Assembly (NCBI GenBank): GCA_021323835.1
Contig: JAJPKI010000345.1
Span: forward strand, 1-10,264
Reading direction: 5' to 3'
Origin: Verrucomicrobiota bacterium
GTDB taxonomy: Bacteria > Verrucomicrobiota > Verrucomicrobiia > Limisphaerales > UBA11358
Length of the DNA stretch: 10,264 nucleotides
Position 1 is the first letter of the stretch, and every line of letters starts with the position of its first letter. A program made the position numbers and the translations under genes. This document shows positions 1 to 6,799 of this stretch, in pieces. The notes below the pieces were generated by a model. The model ran no database searches, was not told the DNA's origin, and was given only the letters and a program-made list of their open reading frames with translations.

Positions 1-3000
1 GTCATGCCTGCGAGTGTTGCGGCAGTGGCGAAGTTTTTGACGGTATCGTCCGTCGAAGCTTCGGTCGTGACGTTCCATGAATCACCCCAACGGTCGTAAT
101 ACGGATACGGCGCGCTGCTCGCGTCGTCGGACGGAAAGTCCATCGCTTCGAGCGCACTGGCATAAGTGCCGGTCCAAACGAAGCCGCCTTCGATATTGCC
201 AATCGGAATACCGCTCTTCGAAAGCGAATGACGGTCATTGGCAGAATATTGGTCAACGACTTCGCGTTGACGTTTCGTGCCGAGACCGGTGACATAAGTG
301 ACGTTCACGGGATTGCAGCCGCCTTCGAAGTTGATGTTGCGCACCATCGCGTCGAGATATTTCGGGTCGGCATTGAATTGATAACCGACCGCGATGTCGA
401 ACGCCTGCTCCGGCGAATAATACCAGCCCGCGCCACGAACAGCTTTCGTCTGGTCAGGGAAGCTGGAGCCGTAAGCGTTCTCTTGCGAGAATTTCAATTG
501 ATCGTTCGCGCAATTCGTAATCGTGTTGATGCACTTGGCCATATATGCCGCATCAATTTGATTTTGTTGCAGGCGACCGCTCTTCACGGCGAACGCGTAA
601 TCGCGCACGGCATTTCCCCAGCTGCCGAACATTTTCCACCAACCCCAACGGAACGTTGCCGTGCTGGTCGGGTCGGGGAACCACGATTTGAGCGTGGTCT
701 GATATTGTTGGTCGCCGGTCGCGAGATACATTTCGCACGCGGCCCAGGCTTCGTCGTCCTGGTCGGTGAAGTCGTCGCCGAAGTGCATCATTTTCTGATA
801 CGCACCGGTCTTGCCGTATTTGGCAATCGCGTTGGTCAGGAATTGCCAACCCAATTTCGCTTTCACCATGTAATTGTTCGCAGCTTGCGGATACGCAGCC
901 TTGAACGCCGGCGATGATGAGATTTGTGCGAGCGCCGCGACTGCTGAAGCGGTGGCTGCCGTGTTCTTCGGCCATACAACTTGCGGTGAACCGTTTTCCG
1001 GCAGCGCGCCGCCTTCGTATTCGCTGTTCTGCGGATAGCAGACGTAATAGAAACCGCCGTCGCTGTCCTGCATTTTCGCGAGCGCGTCTGCTTCCCATTT
1101 TGCTTCCTGCAAAACGTCGCTGATGCCGTCGCCGCTCTCGGGGATTCCGAGATTGTCCATCGCGCCGACGCCCGGCAGCGAATCCGCCGAGAATGTGAGG
1201 ACGTGAACCAATTGCGCCATGTCCCAGGTGTATTTGCTGTAATCGCCCGCGTCGAAATGTCCGCCGCTTACGTCCACCGGACCTTGATTGATGAACGGAT
1301 ACAATTGCTTCGACGGACTCGTGAGCAACGGCGCGGTCTGCGCCGGATTGTCCGAGTTCGCTTGAATCGCGTAATTAGAAATCGTCGTCCACGTAAATGT
1401 ATATGTGGACGCCGAAGCCACAACGTTCGCCGGAGCGGTGTGGTCCGCTGCGTGCGTGAAGCGCGTGTAAGGCATCGCGACGTTGTAACCGCTGCGTTGC
1501 TCGAACATGCCGAGTTCGTAAGTGCGCGCGAAGTCCATCGCGATTCCTTCTTGAATCACGAACGGCAGCGACGCGCCCATGCCCGGCACTTCGAGACGAT
1601 ATTGTCCCGGCGTGCTGAAGCTGGAGAAATCCGCTTCGTAAACATTTTGATACGGCGTCGGCGAATATGTGTAGCCAACGTCTTTGCGCTGCGTGAGCGT
1701 GCCGGAGAAAACCTGCGCACCTGATTTCGCGTCAACGATTGAAAACGTCGTCGCCGTAATCGGCATTTCGCCGAGACTGCCGAGGTAATAGCCGACCATC
1801 GCCTTTTTCGGGAACGACGGTTCGTAACCTTCCTGGTTTACGTGAATCGCCGGGCTGTAACGCAACGGGTCAGCCGTCGTCGCAAATTGCGTGCTGCTGC
1901 TCCACAAACTGCCGTTCGGATTCGTGACCTGCACCGTCGCGTTGTCCGCAATCGGCGATGCCAACTGCAAATACAACACGCTGTCCATGCGCAAATCGTA
2001 AGCCGCAATCGGCGCGGAAATCGCGCGACGCTTGAAGCCAACACCGGTCACGGAAATGTTCTGGCCATTTGCCGTCACAGTGAAGCTGCCGGTCGCCGGT
2101 GCCGTGAAATTGAAATTGTTCACGAAATTCCAATTCGTCGGCGAACCGCCTTGCGGCAAGCCATTGATTAAATGCAACTCCAACAGTGTCGGAGACAAAA
2201 CGTGCAACGTCGTGTCGCCAACTTTCGGTGTGTGCATCGTCAAATAATCCGCCGAACCGCTGCCGGGAATTGAATTCGTTCCCAATGAAACGGTCGGGCT
2301 TGAATTTGTCGTAGCCGGAGGCGTATTTGTCACAGCCGGAGGCGTATTTGTAATCACCGGCGGCGTGTTCGTAACCACGGGCGGAGTATTCGTTACGACC
2401 GGTGGCGTGTTTGTAATTACCGGCGGCGTGTTCGTCACGATTGTTCCGACGGGAAGAATTGTCACCGTCGCATTATTTTGCGAAGCGACAGCGTAAGCCG
2501 CGTTGGTCGTGAGTGTGAACGTCGCCGTTTCCGGATTAGCGTTTAATTGATTTGCCTCGCCGACAATCGTCATCGTTGCCGAAGCCGCGCCAGCCGGAAT
2601 CGTCACCGACACCGGCATGTCGCCAGCCGTCGTGCGATAATCGTTCCATTTCACGGCGGTGCCGCCGAGATTGTAATTCACCGTCAACGCGGACGACGTG
2701 TCGCCCGTTCGTGCAAAAGTCAGCACGGCATTATTGGTTCCGCCAATGACTGCCTGCGACGGATTTGCGGAAACACTGACAACAGTTCCAGTTGTCGTCG
2801 TTCCGCCGCTCGTTGAATTCGTCGAGGTGCTCGAAGAATTTTGCGCCGCGCTTCCGGAATAATCGAAAGTCGCTTTGCCTCCATAAAGCGCAAAGTCCAT
2901 TCCTTGCGCCGTTTTGCCTTCGAGACCAACCGCGCTTGCGGGCACGGCGAGTTGAACCCAGCCGCCAGTCGCGGGCAAATTACCGACGTGATAACGGCTG

Positions 3001-5324
3001 CTCGTTCCATCCGTGCCGTAGCCGATATTGTTCGCGCCCCAATACGCGCGATGTTCCCAACTGCCGGTGCTGTCGTTCCAGCCGAGCATGATTTCCGCCG
3101 GCGGATTTGCCGGGTCGAGATAAACGTAAGCAAACAATGTATCGCCGGTGTTCACGGCGAGCGTCGTGCTCGCGTAATTAAAATAATGCTCATGCAAACC
3201 GCTCGCGGTTCCCGATTGATGCGCGAACGAGCCGTTGTAAGGCGTCGGATTTGCGGAAACCCACGTCCACGAATCGCCGCCGTCGGCCAAACCTTGCGCG
3301 CCGTTCGGAATGGAATCATCCACCCAAACCGTCGAGCCGAGGCCGGAGCTGCTCGTGGTTGAAGTCGAACTGCCGCTCGAATTTGTATTTGTCGTCGAAC
3401 CCGAAGTGGAATTCGTGCTGGTCGTGGAACCACTTGTCGAATTGGTAGAAGTCGTCGAACCGCTGCCGGTCGAATTTGTCGTCGTTGTTCCGCCGCTCGT
3501 GGAATTCGTGCTCACGAAATTTCCCGTCGTCGGCCAGAACGCGCCTTCGCTCGCGTTCGTGTAAGTGCCGCTCGCGCTCGATTCCAATTTCACCGCGCGC
3601 ACCATGTAATAACTTCCCGCCGGAGCGTTGTTGTCCGTGTAACTCGTGCCACTGACGAGCGATGAAGAAATTCTCGTGAACGGTCCCGCCGCATTTGCGG
3701 AACGATAAACGTAATAGCCAAGTCCCGCGTCAGCCGAACCTGCCCAGCTTAAATTCACACTGCTGCCGCTCGCCGAACCATTCAACGCCGTCGGCGGAGC
3801 CATTTGATGCAAACGCAACGTCGGGTCACCCATCAACGCGATGTGAACGTCGTTCGCCGCGCTGTTGACCTGATTTTGGTAAAGGCCGTTGTTGTTCTGC
3901 GTAATTTTCGCCGTGTAACCAATCGTTTCGCCCAAAGCCATCGGATGCATGAACCAATGCGGACGTCCCGACCACGCACAAGCGAGACCGTAAGTCGGCG
4001 TCGCCAAAACGGCGCGCATGATGTCGTCAGTGTGCGCGAAATCGCCGAGCCAACTTCCGAAGAAATTCACGAACACCGCGCGAATGTCGTTGTTCACGAT
4101 TTCCGGCGTCGTCGTGGCGTTGTAATTGCCCGCGTTGCCGAGACCGGCAATGGTCGTGTAACTTCCCGCGCCGCAACCGTAGGCGAACAAATAATCATTC
4201 GCCGCAAGATACGGAACCCACGTTCCCTGCGCGTCGTTATACATGACGTTTGCGCTGTCCACATTTGCCGCGCCGAAGAACGCCGCGCCGTTGCGATAAC
4301 CGCTGGCCGCAAACGCTTCGCCTCCGCGCGAACCGAAATAATCGCCGACGAAAGCGCGACGGCGTGCCGTCATCGTCTTCACGCGGAAATTATGGTCCTT
4401 GTTCAAATATTGCCGGAGCAATTCCAATTCGCTCTTGAACGTCGCCGGTCCGCCCCAAACCACCTGACCGGGCATGTCCGCGAGGTCAACGCGACCGACT
4501 TGCAAATCCACGTTGCCCGGAATTTGCACTTCGTCATATTTACCGTCGCCGGGATAATTGCTCAAACGCGCGGCATCCGCAGGGTCGGTGTTCACCGTCT
4601 GTGCGAAGTTCACAGAATTGTCCGTGAAACCGCCGTCGTTCATCACGCCGTAAAATGAATCGGCTGACCATGCGCCGACGTGGTCGGGATGGCCGTCGGG
4701 ATTCATCTGGCCGGATTGTGGAATCGGAACATGGCCGAACAGGAAAACGGATTTCACATTCGACGGGTCGGCGTTGTAATCCGACTTGATTAAATTCTTC
4801 ACACTCACAACCGAGTCATTGCGATTCACATCGTGACGAATCACTGTCCAGCCGTCGCCGACTAAATCCTGCTGCAAGCGCGCGAGTTCATTTGTGAGCT
4901 GCGCGGCGTAAGTGTTGTCCACGACCAAAATGACTTTGCCGCGATTATCCACGAGCGGCGCGTTGATGGCGGATTGCACGTAGCCGTAACCGTTGTAACC
5001 AAGCGAGCTGTAATTCTTCACGATTTCATATTCGTAAGTCGTGCCGACGCTCACGCTCGTGTCGGTGTAACTCAATTGCGAGCCGGAGAGATTCGCAATC
5101 GGATTTCCCCACGACGTTGCCGACGGCGATTTGCGATAAATCGTGTAGCCGTTCGGCGTGCCATTGGAATCCTGCGGCCAGCTTAATGTGATTTGCGCGG
5201 GAGAGGATTGCACCGAAGCGCTGGCTTCGACGGTATAATTCCAAACTGCGTCAACCGCCCGACTGGTTTGCACCGCGGACGCCAAAAGTGAAATGCCCAA
5301 AAGGGCGCAGAGTATGTGTTTCAT
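1..5324 (-). CDS. Giant secreted multidomain glycoside hydrolase family 9 (endoglucanase-type) protein, C-terminus outside window
   Basis: Reads open for 1774 codons from ATG 5324 off the left edge; I translated most of it and found no frameshift or stop. Domains by residue: signal peptide 1-24 (MKHILCALLGISLLASAV, likely cut after SRA); Fn3-like 27-115; gingipain/C25-like alpha/beta domain 116-506 (LFGHVP, QVGRV, YGCGAGSY, LMGDPTLRL); Fn3 508-600; Ser/Thr/Asn/Gly linker 605-664; beta domain starting VWVDD 666-824; Calx-beta 848-957; TNTPPV linker 964-1012; Ig-like domain 1020-1150; CelD-type N-terminal Ig domain 1156-1265 (HVNQEGY); GH9 (alpha/alpha)6 domain from about 1267. GH9 landmarks: GGHFDAGDYSKY (catalytic-base region D1358, D1361), DGISDVLQEAKWE, DDEAWAACEMYLATGD, YVTGLG, and YYDRWGDSWNVTTE, whose E1755 is the probable acid. 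Inferred role: secreted or surface beta-glucan/cellulose hydrolysis. No strong Shine-Dalgarno precedes the ATG, but the signal peptide fixes the start. A C-terminal sorting or anchor sequence would lie beyond the window. Confidence 0.93.
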   Translation of the reverse strand, partial: MKHILCALLGISLLASAVQTSRAVDAVWNYTVEASASVQSSPAQITLSWPQDSNGTPNGYTIYRKSPSATSWGNPIANLSGSQLSYTDTSVSVGTTYEYEIVKNYSSLGYNGYGYVQSAINAPLVDNRGKVILVVDNTYAAQLTNELARLQQDLVGDGWTVIRHDVNRNDSVVSVKNLIKSDYNADPSNVKSVFLFGHVPIPQSGQMNPDGHPDHVGAWSADSFYGVMNDGGFTDNSVNFAQTVNTDPADAARLSNYPGDGKYDEVQIPGNVDLQVGRVDLADMPGQVVWGGPATFKSELELLRQYLNKDHNFRVKTMTARRRAFVGDYFGSRGGEAFAASGYRNGAAFFGAANVDSANVMYNDAQGTWVPYLAANDYLFAYGCGAGSYTTIAGLGNAGNYNATTTPEIVNNDIRAVFVNFFGSWLGDFAHTDDIMRAVLATPTYGLACAWSGRPHWFMHPMALGETIGYTAKITQNNNGLYQNQVNSAANDVHIALMGDPTLRLHQMAPPTALNGSASGSSVNLSWAGSADAGLGYYVYRSANAAGPFTRISSSLVSGTSYTDNNAPAGSYYMVRAVKLESSASGTYTNASEGAFWPTTGNFVSTNSTSGGTTTTNSTGSGSTTSTNSTSGSTTSTNSTSGSTTNTNSSGSSTSTTSSSGLGSTVWVDDSIPNGAQGLADGGDSWTWVSANPTPYNGSFAHQSGTASGLHEHYFNYASTTLAVNTGDTLFAYVYLDPANPPAEIMLGWNDSTGSWEHRAYWGANNIGYGTDGTSSRYHVGNLPATGGWVQLAVPASAVGLEGKTAQGMDFALYGGKATFDYSGSAAQNSSSTSTNSTSGGTTTTGTVVSVSANPSQAVIGGTNNAVLTFARTGDTSSALTVNYNLGGTAVKWNDYRTTAGDMPVSVTIPAGAASATMTIVGEANQLNANPETATFTLTTNAAYAVASQNNATVTILPVGTIVTNTPPVITNTPPVVTNTPPVVTNTPPVITNTPPAVTNTPPATTNSSPTVSLGTNSIPGSGSADYLTMHTPKVGDTTLHVLSPTLLELHLINGLPQGGSPTNWNFVNNFNFTAPATGSFTVTANGQNISVTGVGFKRRAISAPIAAYDLRMDSVLYLQLASPIADNATVQVTNPNGSLWSSSTQFATTADPLRYSPAIHVNQEGYEPSFPKKAMVGYYLGSLGEMPITATTFSIVDAKSGAQVFSGTLTQRKDVGYTYSPTPYQNVYEADFSSFSTPGQYRLEVPGMGASLPFVIQEGIAMDFARTYELGMFEQRSGYNVAMPYTRFTHAADHTAPANVVASASTYTFTWTTISNYAIQANSDNPAQTAPLLTSPSKQLYPFINQGPVDVSGGHFDAGDYSKYTWDMAQLVHVLTFSADSLPGVGAMDNLGIPESGDGISDVLQEAKWEADALAKMQDSDGGFYYVCYPQNSEYEGGALPENGSPQVVWPKNTAATASAVAALAQISSSPAFKAAYPQAANNYMVKAKLGWQFLTNAIAKYGKTGAYQKMMHFGDDFTDQDDEAWAACEMYLATGDQQYQTTLKSWFPDPTSTATFRWGWWKMFGSWGNAVRDYAFAVKSGRLQQNQIDAAYMAKCINTITNCANDQLKFSQENAYGSSFPDQTKAVRGAGWYYSPEQAFDIAVGYQFNADPKYLDAMVRNINFEGGCNPVNVTYVTGLGTKRQREVVDQYSANDRHSLSKSGIPIGNIEGGFVWTGTYASALEAMDFPSDDASSAPYPYYDRWGDSWNVTTEASTDDTVKNFATAATLAGM
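2289..2435 (-). repeat. In-frame 21-bp tandem repeat encoding TNTPPV[IV] linker
   Basis: Seven consecutive 21-bp units, each encoding seven residues (TNTPPVI, TNTPPVV, TNTPPVV, TNTPPVI, TNTPPAV, TNTPPAT, then degenerate TNSSPTV), correspond to residues 964-1012 of the giant GH9 protein. They join the Calx-beta domain to the Ig/CelD/GH9 block. Pro/Thr-rich linkers of this kind are usual between modules of secreted polysaccharide hydrolases. Units vary mostly at third codon positions (for example GTAATT against GTGGTT), so the array is old enough to have diverged while keeping its protein sequence. Confidence 0.9.
3333..3512 (-). repeat. In-frame low-complexity repeat encoding Ser/Thr/Asn/Gly linker
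   Basis: Residues 605-664 of the giant protein are almost only Ser, Thr, Asn and Gly, built from variants of STNSTSGSTT. A shorter copy of the same kind (STNSTSGGTTTTG) recurs at about residues 832-847 (near 2783-2831), after the VWVDD domain. The DNA is repetitive, with TCGACGAC and AATTCSAC words recurring. Such flexible linkers separate domains of exported enzymes. The opposite strand of this array reads as a Val/Glu/Pro-rich open frame, which is an artefact. Confidence 0.85.
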
Positions 5325-5376
5325 CGTGCGCCCACTCTAGGTCGTGGAGCTTTTTGATTAAATCGGAGTCGGGCTG

Positions 5377-5403
5377 ATTATCGCGTCAGCGGATGGACTA
5401 CAA
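5377..5403 (-). promoter_or_regulatory. Weak candidate sigma70-type promoter for the giant GH9 gene
   Basis: On the minus strand TTGTAG (5403-5398) is followed after 15 bases by GATAAT (5382-5377), about 46 bases before the ATG at 5324 allowing for a start site near 5370. The -10 box is good; the -35 box is poor, the spacing is short, and it overlaps the T-tract of the terminator of the upstream gene. It is offered because that terminator implies that the GH9 gene needs its own promoter somewhere in the 76 bases between the two. Confidence 0.25.
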
Positions 5404-5438
5404 GAAAAACAGCCGGAACAATTGAATTGCTCCGGCTG
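5401..5438 (-). terminator. Rho-independent terminator of the 237-residue hypothetical gene
   Basis: Read on the minus strand, CAGCCGGA (5438-5431) and TCCGGCTG (5417-5410) form a perfect 8-bp stem. An inner CAATT/AATTG pairing continues the helix after one mismatch, and the hairpin is followed at once by TTTTTCTTG. It lies 20 bases after the stop codon of the upstream minus-strand gene. It separates that gene's transcript from the GH9 gene 76 bases further on. Confidence 0.85.
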
Positions 5439-5458
5439 CGATTGAATTTCAATTCTCT

Positions 5459-6172
5459 TCAAGCCGACGGCTGAACTGGTGCTGCTTTTGCCGTCGCGCC
5501 GACAGGCTTGGCTTTCGCCGCGCTGCCGCCCCTGTCCACAACCACGCGGGCAGTGAGATAACCCGTGTAAAATTGCGCGTTGGACGTTTTGAACCGCGTC
5601 ATCAATTTATCCAGACGATTGCGGAGAATGCTCGTCACCTCCGCGATTTTATCCGGCAACGTGTTCGTCTCGCCCGAACGGCTCGCGACCGCTTCACGCG
5701 GCGAAGTTTTGGCCGCATGAAATTGCGTCGTCAACGATTTCAACGCATCAATGTCCGCTTGCGTGATTCCGTAATCCGCCAAATCCGCAAGTTTCAACAT
5801 CGCAAGATTGGCGATGAGCGTTCCGGTTTCTTCCAAATCATCATCGGCCAGTTTGTCCAGCGATGAAAGCGACAGTTCCACTTTTCCGGCAAGTTCTGCA
5901 TCGCTGCTTACTTCCGCGAACGCTGCCAGTTGGTCGGCGATGAACAAAATTTGTTCCTCGTAACTGTGACGCACTTGCGCCTTCTGCGCCGCCGCGCCGG
6001 TGACCGGTGTTTGTTGTTTGCCCGCCGAATCAGAAATGTCGGCGATGCCCGAATCCAAATCATCCACTGTGTCGCTGATGGCTTTGACGCCGCTCCACAG
6101 GGATTTGTTGGTGTTCATATAAGCCGAAACGGTGCTGAACATGCCCGTCCGGTTGAGTTGGTCTCTGTTCAT
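5459..6172 (-). CDS. Conserved-type hypothetical cytoplasmic protein, 237 aa
   Basis: I do not recognise a named family, although the N-terminal MNRDQLNR and the LANADLADYG-type core remind me of unannotated proteins of Bacteroidetes and Verrucomicrobia. The start at 6172 is chosen over an in-frame ATG 19 codons upstream because GGAAAGGA lies just before it and the upstream residues look like translated leader. There is no signal peptide or membrane segment. The body looks mainly helical, with acidic stretches (SDTVDDLDSGIADISD, LADDDLEETG) and a helix-like NLAMLKLADLADYGITQADIDAL. A TSPREAVASR segment precedes the predicted C-terminal helix SILRNRLDKLMTRF. An Ala/Pro/Lys-rich tail (AKAKPVGATAKAAPVQP) ends the protein. 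It appears to be a single-gene transcript with promoter and terminator of its own. Function unknown; a structural or regulatory helical-bundle protein is possible but unsupported. Confidence 0.85.
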   Translation of the reverse strand: MNRDQLNRTGMFSTVSAYMNTNKSLWSGVKAISDTVDDLDSGIADISDSAGKQQTPVTGAAAQKAQVRHSYEEQILFIADQLAAFAEVSSDAELAGKVELSLSSLDKLADDDLEETGTLIANLAMLKLADLADYGITQADIDALKSLTTQFHAAKTSPREAVASRSGETNTLPDKIAEVTSILRNRLDKLMTRFKTSNAQFYTGYLTARVVVDRGGSAAKAKPVGATAKAAPVQPSA

Positions 6173-6178
6173 GATTTT

Positions 6179-6186
6179 TCCTTTCC
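6179..6186 (-). promoter_or_regulatory. Ribosome-binding site deciding the start of the hypothetical gene
   Basis: GGAAAGGA on the minus strand ends six bases before ATG 6172. The alternative upstream in-frame ATG at 6229 has only AT-rich sequence in front of it, so this site supports the shorter 237-residue product. Confidence 0.7.
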
Positions 6187-6221
6187 GTTTGAGTTCCCCT
6201 TCCCGAGAAGGCTGGAGAAAA

Positions 6222-6249
6222 ATTTTCAAAAAAAGAAAAAAACCGTCAA
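6222..6249 (-). promoter_or_regulatory. Candidate sigma70-type promoter for the hypothetical gene
   Basis: TTGACG (6249-6244) and GAAAAT (6227-6222) on the minus strand are separated by 16 bases consisting almost wholly of T. The start site would be near 6215, giving a leader of about 43 bases with the Shine-Dalgarno at its end. The T-rich spacer and flanking A/T tracts are typical of an up-element-like region. Prediction by eye only. Confidence 0.4.
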
Positions 6250-6289
6250 GAGCCAGTTATTCACAACCGCCGCCGGGAATGGATTGAAT

Positions 6290-6341
6290 GGTAGGGATGC
6301 CGCGCCGCGGCGTCCGGACAGCGCAGCGCGCTGTCCCTACC
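6290..6341. repeat. GC-rich palindromic interspersed-type repeat (REP/MITE-like)
   Basis: A perfect 8-bp outer inverted repeat, GGTAGGGA (6290-6297) and TCCCTACC (6334-6341), encloses two smaller hairpins. One is the self-complementary CGCCGCGGCG region at 6303-6312; the other is CAGCGC-AGC-GCGCTG at 6319-6333. A single-stranded copy would fold into a cruciform or three-way junction. Short elements of this build, bracketed by GTAGGGA/TCCCTAC, are to my recollection dispersed between genes in Verrucomicrobia genomes, but copy number cannot be judged from one window. No transposase is nearby. Confidence 0.65.
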
Positions 6342-6356
6342 GTTGTCCGCGCAAAG

Positions 6357-6566
6357 ATGAGCAACCGTTTCCCAGGTATGAGCGTGTTCCGCACAAACCG
6401 GAGCGATGTCCGCGACAAGCCGGGACGCCATTTCTTTGACCGGAGCAGCTTCCACGTGAAACCGAGACCCTTCCGCGCCAACCCGAGCGGCTTCCGCACG
6501 ACCTTGAGCGGTCATTTCTTGAAGCCGAGACGCTTCCGCGCGGCCATGAGCGGCTTCCGCAAGAGG
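6357..6566. repeat. 21-bp degenerate tandem repeat (minisatellite), ten units
   Basis: Ten head-to-tail 21-base units begin at 6357, 6378, 6399, 6420, 6441, 6462, 6483, 6504, 6525 and 6546. The shared core is roughly AGCGGCTTCCGC followed by six variable bases and CCG. A weaker eleventh unit (6336-6356) may overlap the palindromic repeat. Because the period is a multiple of three, several frames stay open: forward frames read as seven-residue repeats like PSGFRTT, and reverse frames as Ala/Glu/Arg-rich heptads like AEAARVG. None of these frames has a convincing ribosome-binding site, so I annotate DNA repeats rather than a gene. Confidence 0.8.
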
Positions 6567-6724
6567 CAAAAACCATCGAAAATGCCAATAAATTGAAGGT
6601 TTTTGCGGGAAAAGGCCATTTCAGCCCGTTGAACTTACCTCCTACCCTGCGGCAAATGGAGCAACCCCGTCAGCATCACCGTTGGCGGCTGAACAAAATT
6701 AAAAAACAAACGGAGGGAAAAATT
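6567..6724. other. Gene-free spacer between the minisatellite and the terminator hairpin
   Basis: I see no independent gene here. The frame of the downstream ATPase gene is open through this stretch and contains an ATG at 6656, but the reading lacks a ribosome-binding site and would pass through the hairpin at 6725-6753. Base composition begins to fall toward that of the AT-rich ATPase gene. A GGAGGG sequence at 6713-6718 has no start codon at a useful distance. Confidence 0.5.
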
Positions 6725-6753
6725 GCGGCCTCTGGAAACGGAGGCCGCTTTTT
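6725..6753 (+). terminator. Intrinsic terminator-type hairpin with GAAA tetraloop upstream of the ATPase gene
   Basis: GCGGCCTC (6725-6732) pairs perfectly with GAGGCCGC (6741-6748). A T-G wobble and a G-C pair extend the stem to 10 bp, closing a GAAA (GNRA) loop at 6735-6738. Five T residues (6749-6753) follow directly. On the plus strand this is a textbook intrinsic terminator. No protein gene lies upstream on this strand, so it either ends an unannotated short RNA, acts as an attenuator in the leader of the ATPase gene, or insulates the locus. Confidence 0.8.
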
Positions 6754-6755
6754 CA

Positions 6756-6783
6756 TTGCACAAAAAAATTCTCGAACTACGAT
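6756..6783 (+). promoter_or_regulatory. Candidate promoter for the GHKL ATPase-nuclease gene
   Basis: TTGCAC (6756-6761), 16 bases, TACGAT (6778-6783), located directly after the terminator T-tract. Transcription would begin about ten bases before ATG 6800, giving a very short leader, which agrees with the lack of a clear Shine-Dalgarno there. Both boxes are imperfect; evidence is positional and by eye. Confidence 0.3.
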
Positions 6784-6799
6784 TCCAAAACAATCTGCC

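Noticed and set aside
228..917. 229-codon forward open frame inside the GH9 region
   Set aside because: It is antisense to the GH9 catalytic domain, whose motifs are unmistakable on the minus strand. The sequence is Arg/Val/Ile-rich without any family resemblance.
3310..3564. Val/Glu/Pro-rich forward repeat protein
   Set aside because: It is the complement of the Ser/Thr/Asn/Gly linker repeat and has no ribosome-binding site.
3804..4658. 284-codon forward open frame
   Set aside because: Antisense shadow of the gingipain-like domain; its Arg/Val/His-rich composition is the complement of common minus-strand codons.
5373..5390. GCTGA/TCAGC inverted repeat in the leader of the GH9 gene as an operator
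   Set aside because: Only five paired bases around an eight-base spacer; too short to separate from chance.
5441..5453. ATTGAATTTCAAT palindrome near the stop of the hypothetical gene as a regulator site
   Set aside because: AT-rich 13-base palindrome just upstream of the terminator; likely chance and without positional logic.
6290..6566. CRISPR array
   Set aside because: The repeats are contiguous 21-bp diverged units without unique spacers, and no cas gene is present.
6261..6569. Ala/Glu-rich coiled-coil-like protein on the minus strand, or the FR-rich heptad protein on the plus strand, across the 21-bp repeats
   Set aside because: Three or more frames are open only because the repeat period is divisible by three. 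No frame has a Shine-Dalgarno, and the minus frame needs a TTG start. Kept as DNA repeat with the coding question listed as a finding.
6593..6799. N-terminal extension of the ATPase-nuclease by 69 residues
   Set aside because: The frame is open, but it runs through an intrinsic terminator hairpin, and the GHKL domain begins naturally at MSKIHVTAKRDHLESL from 6800.
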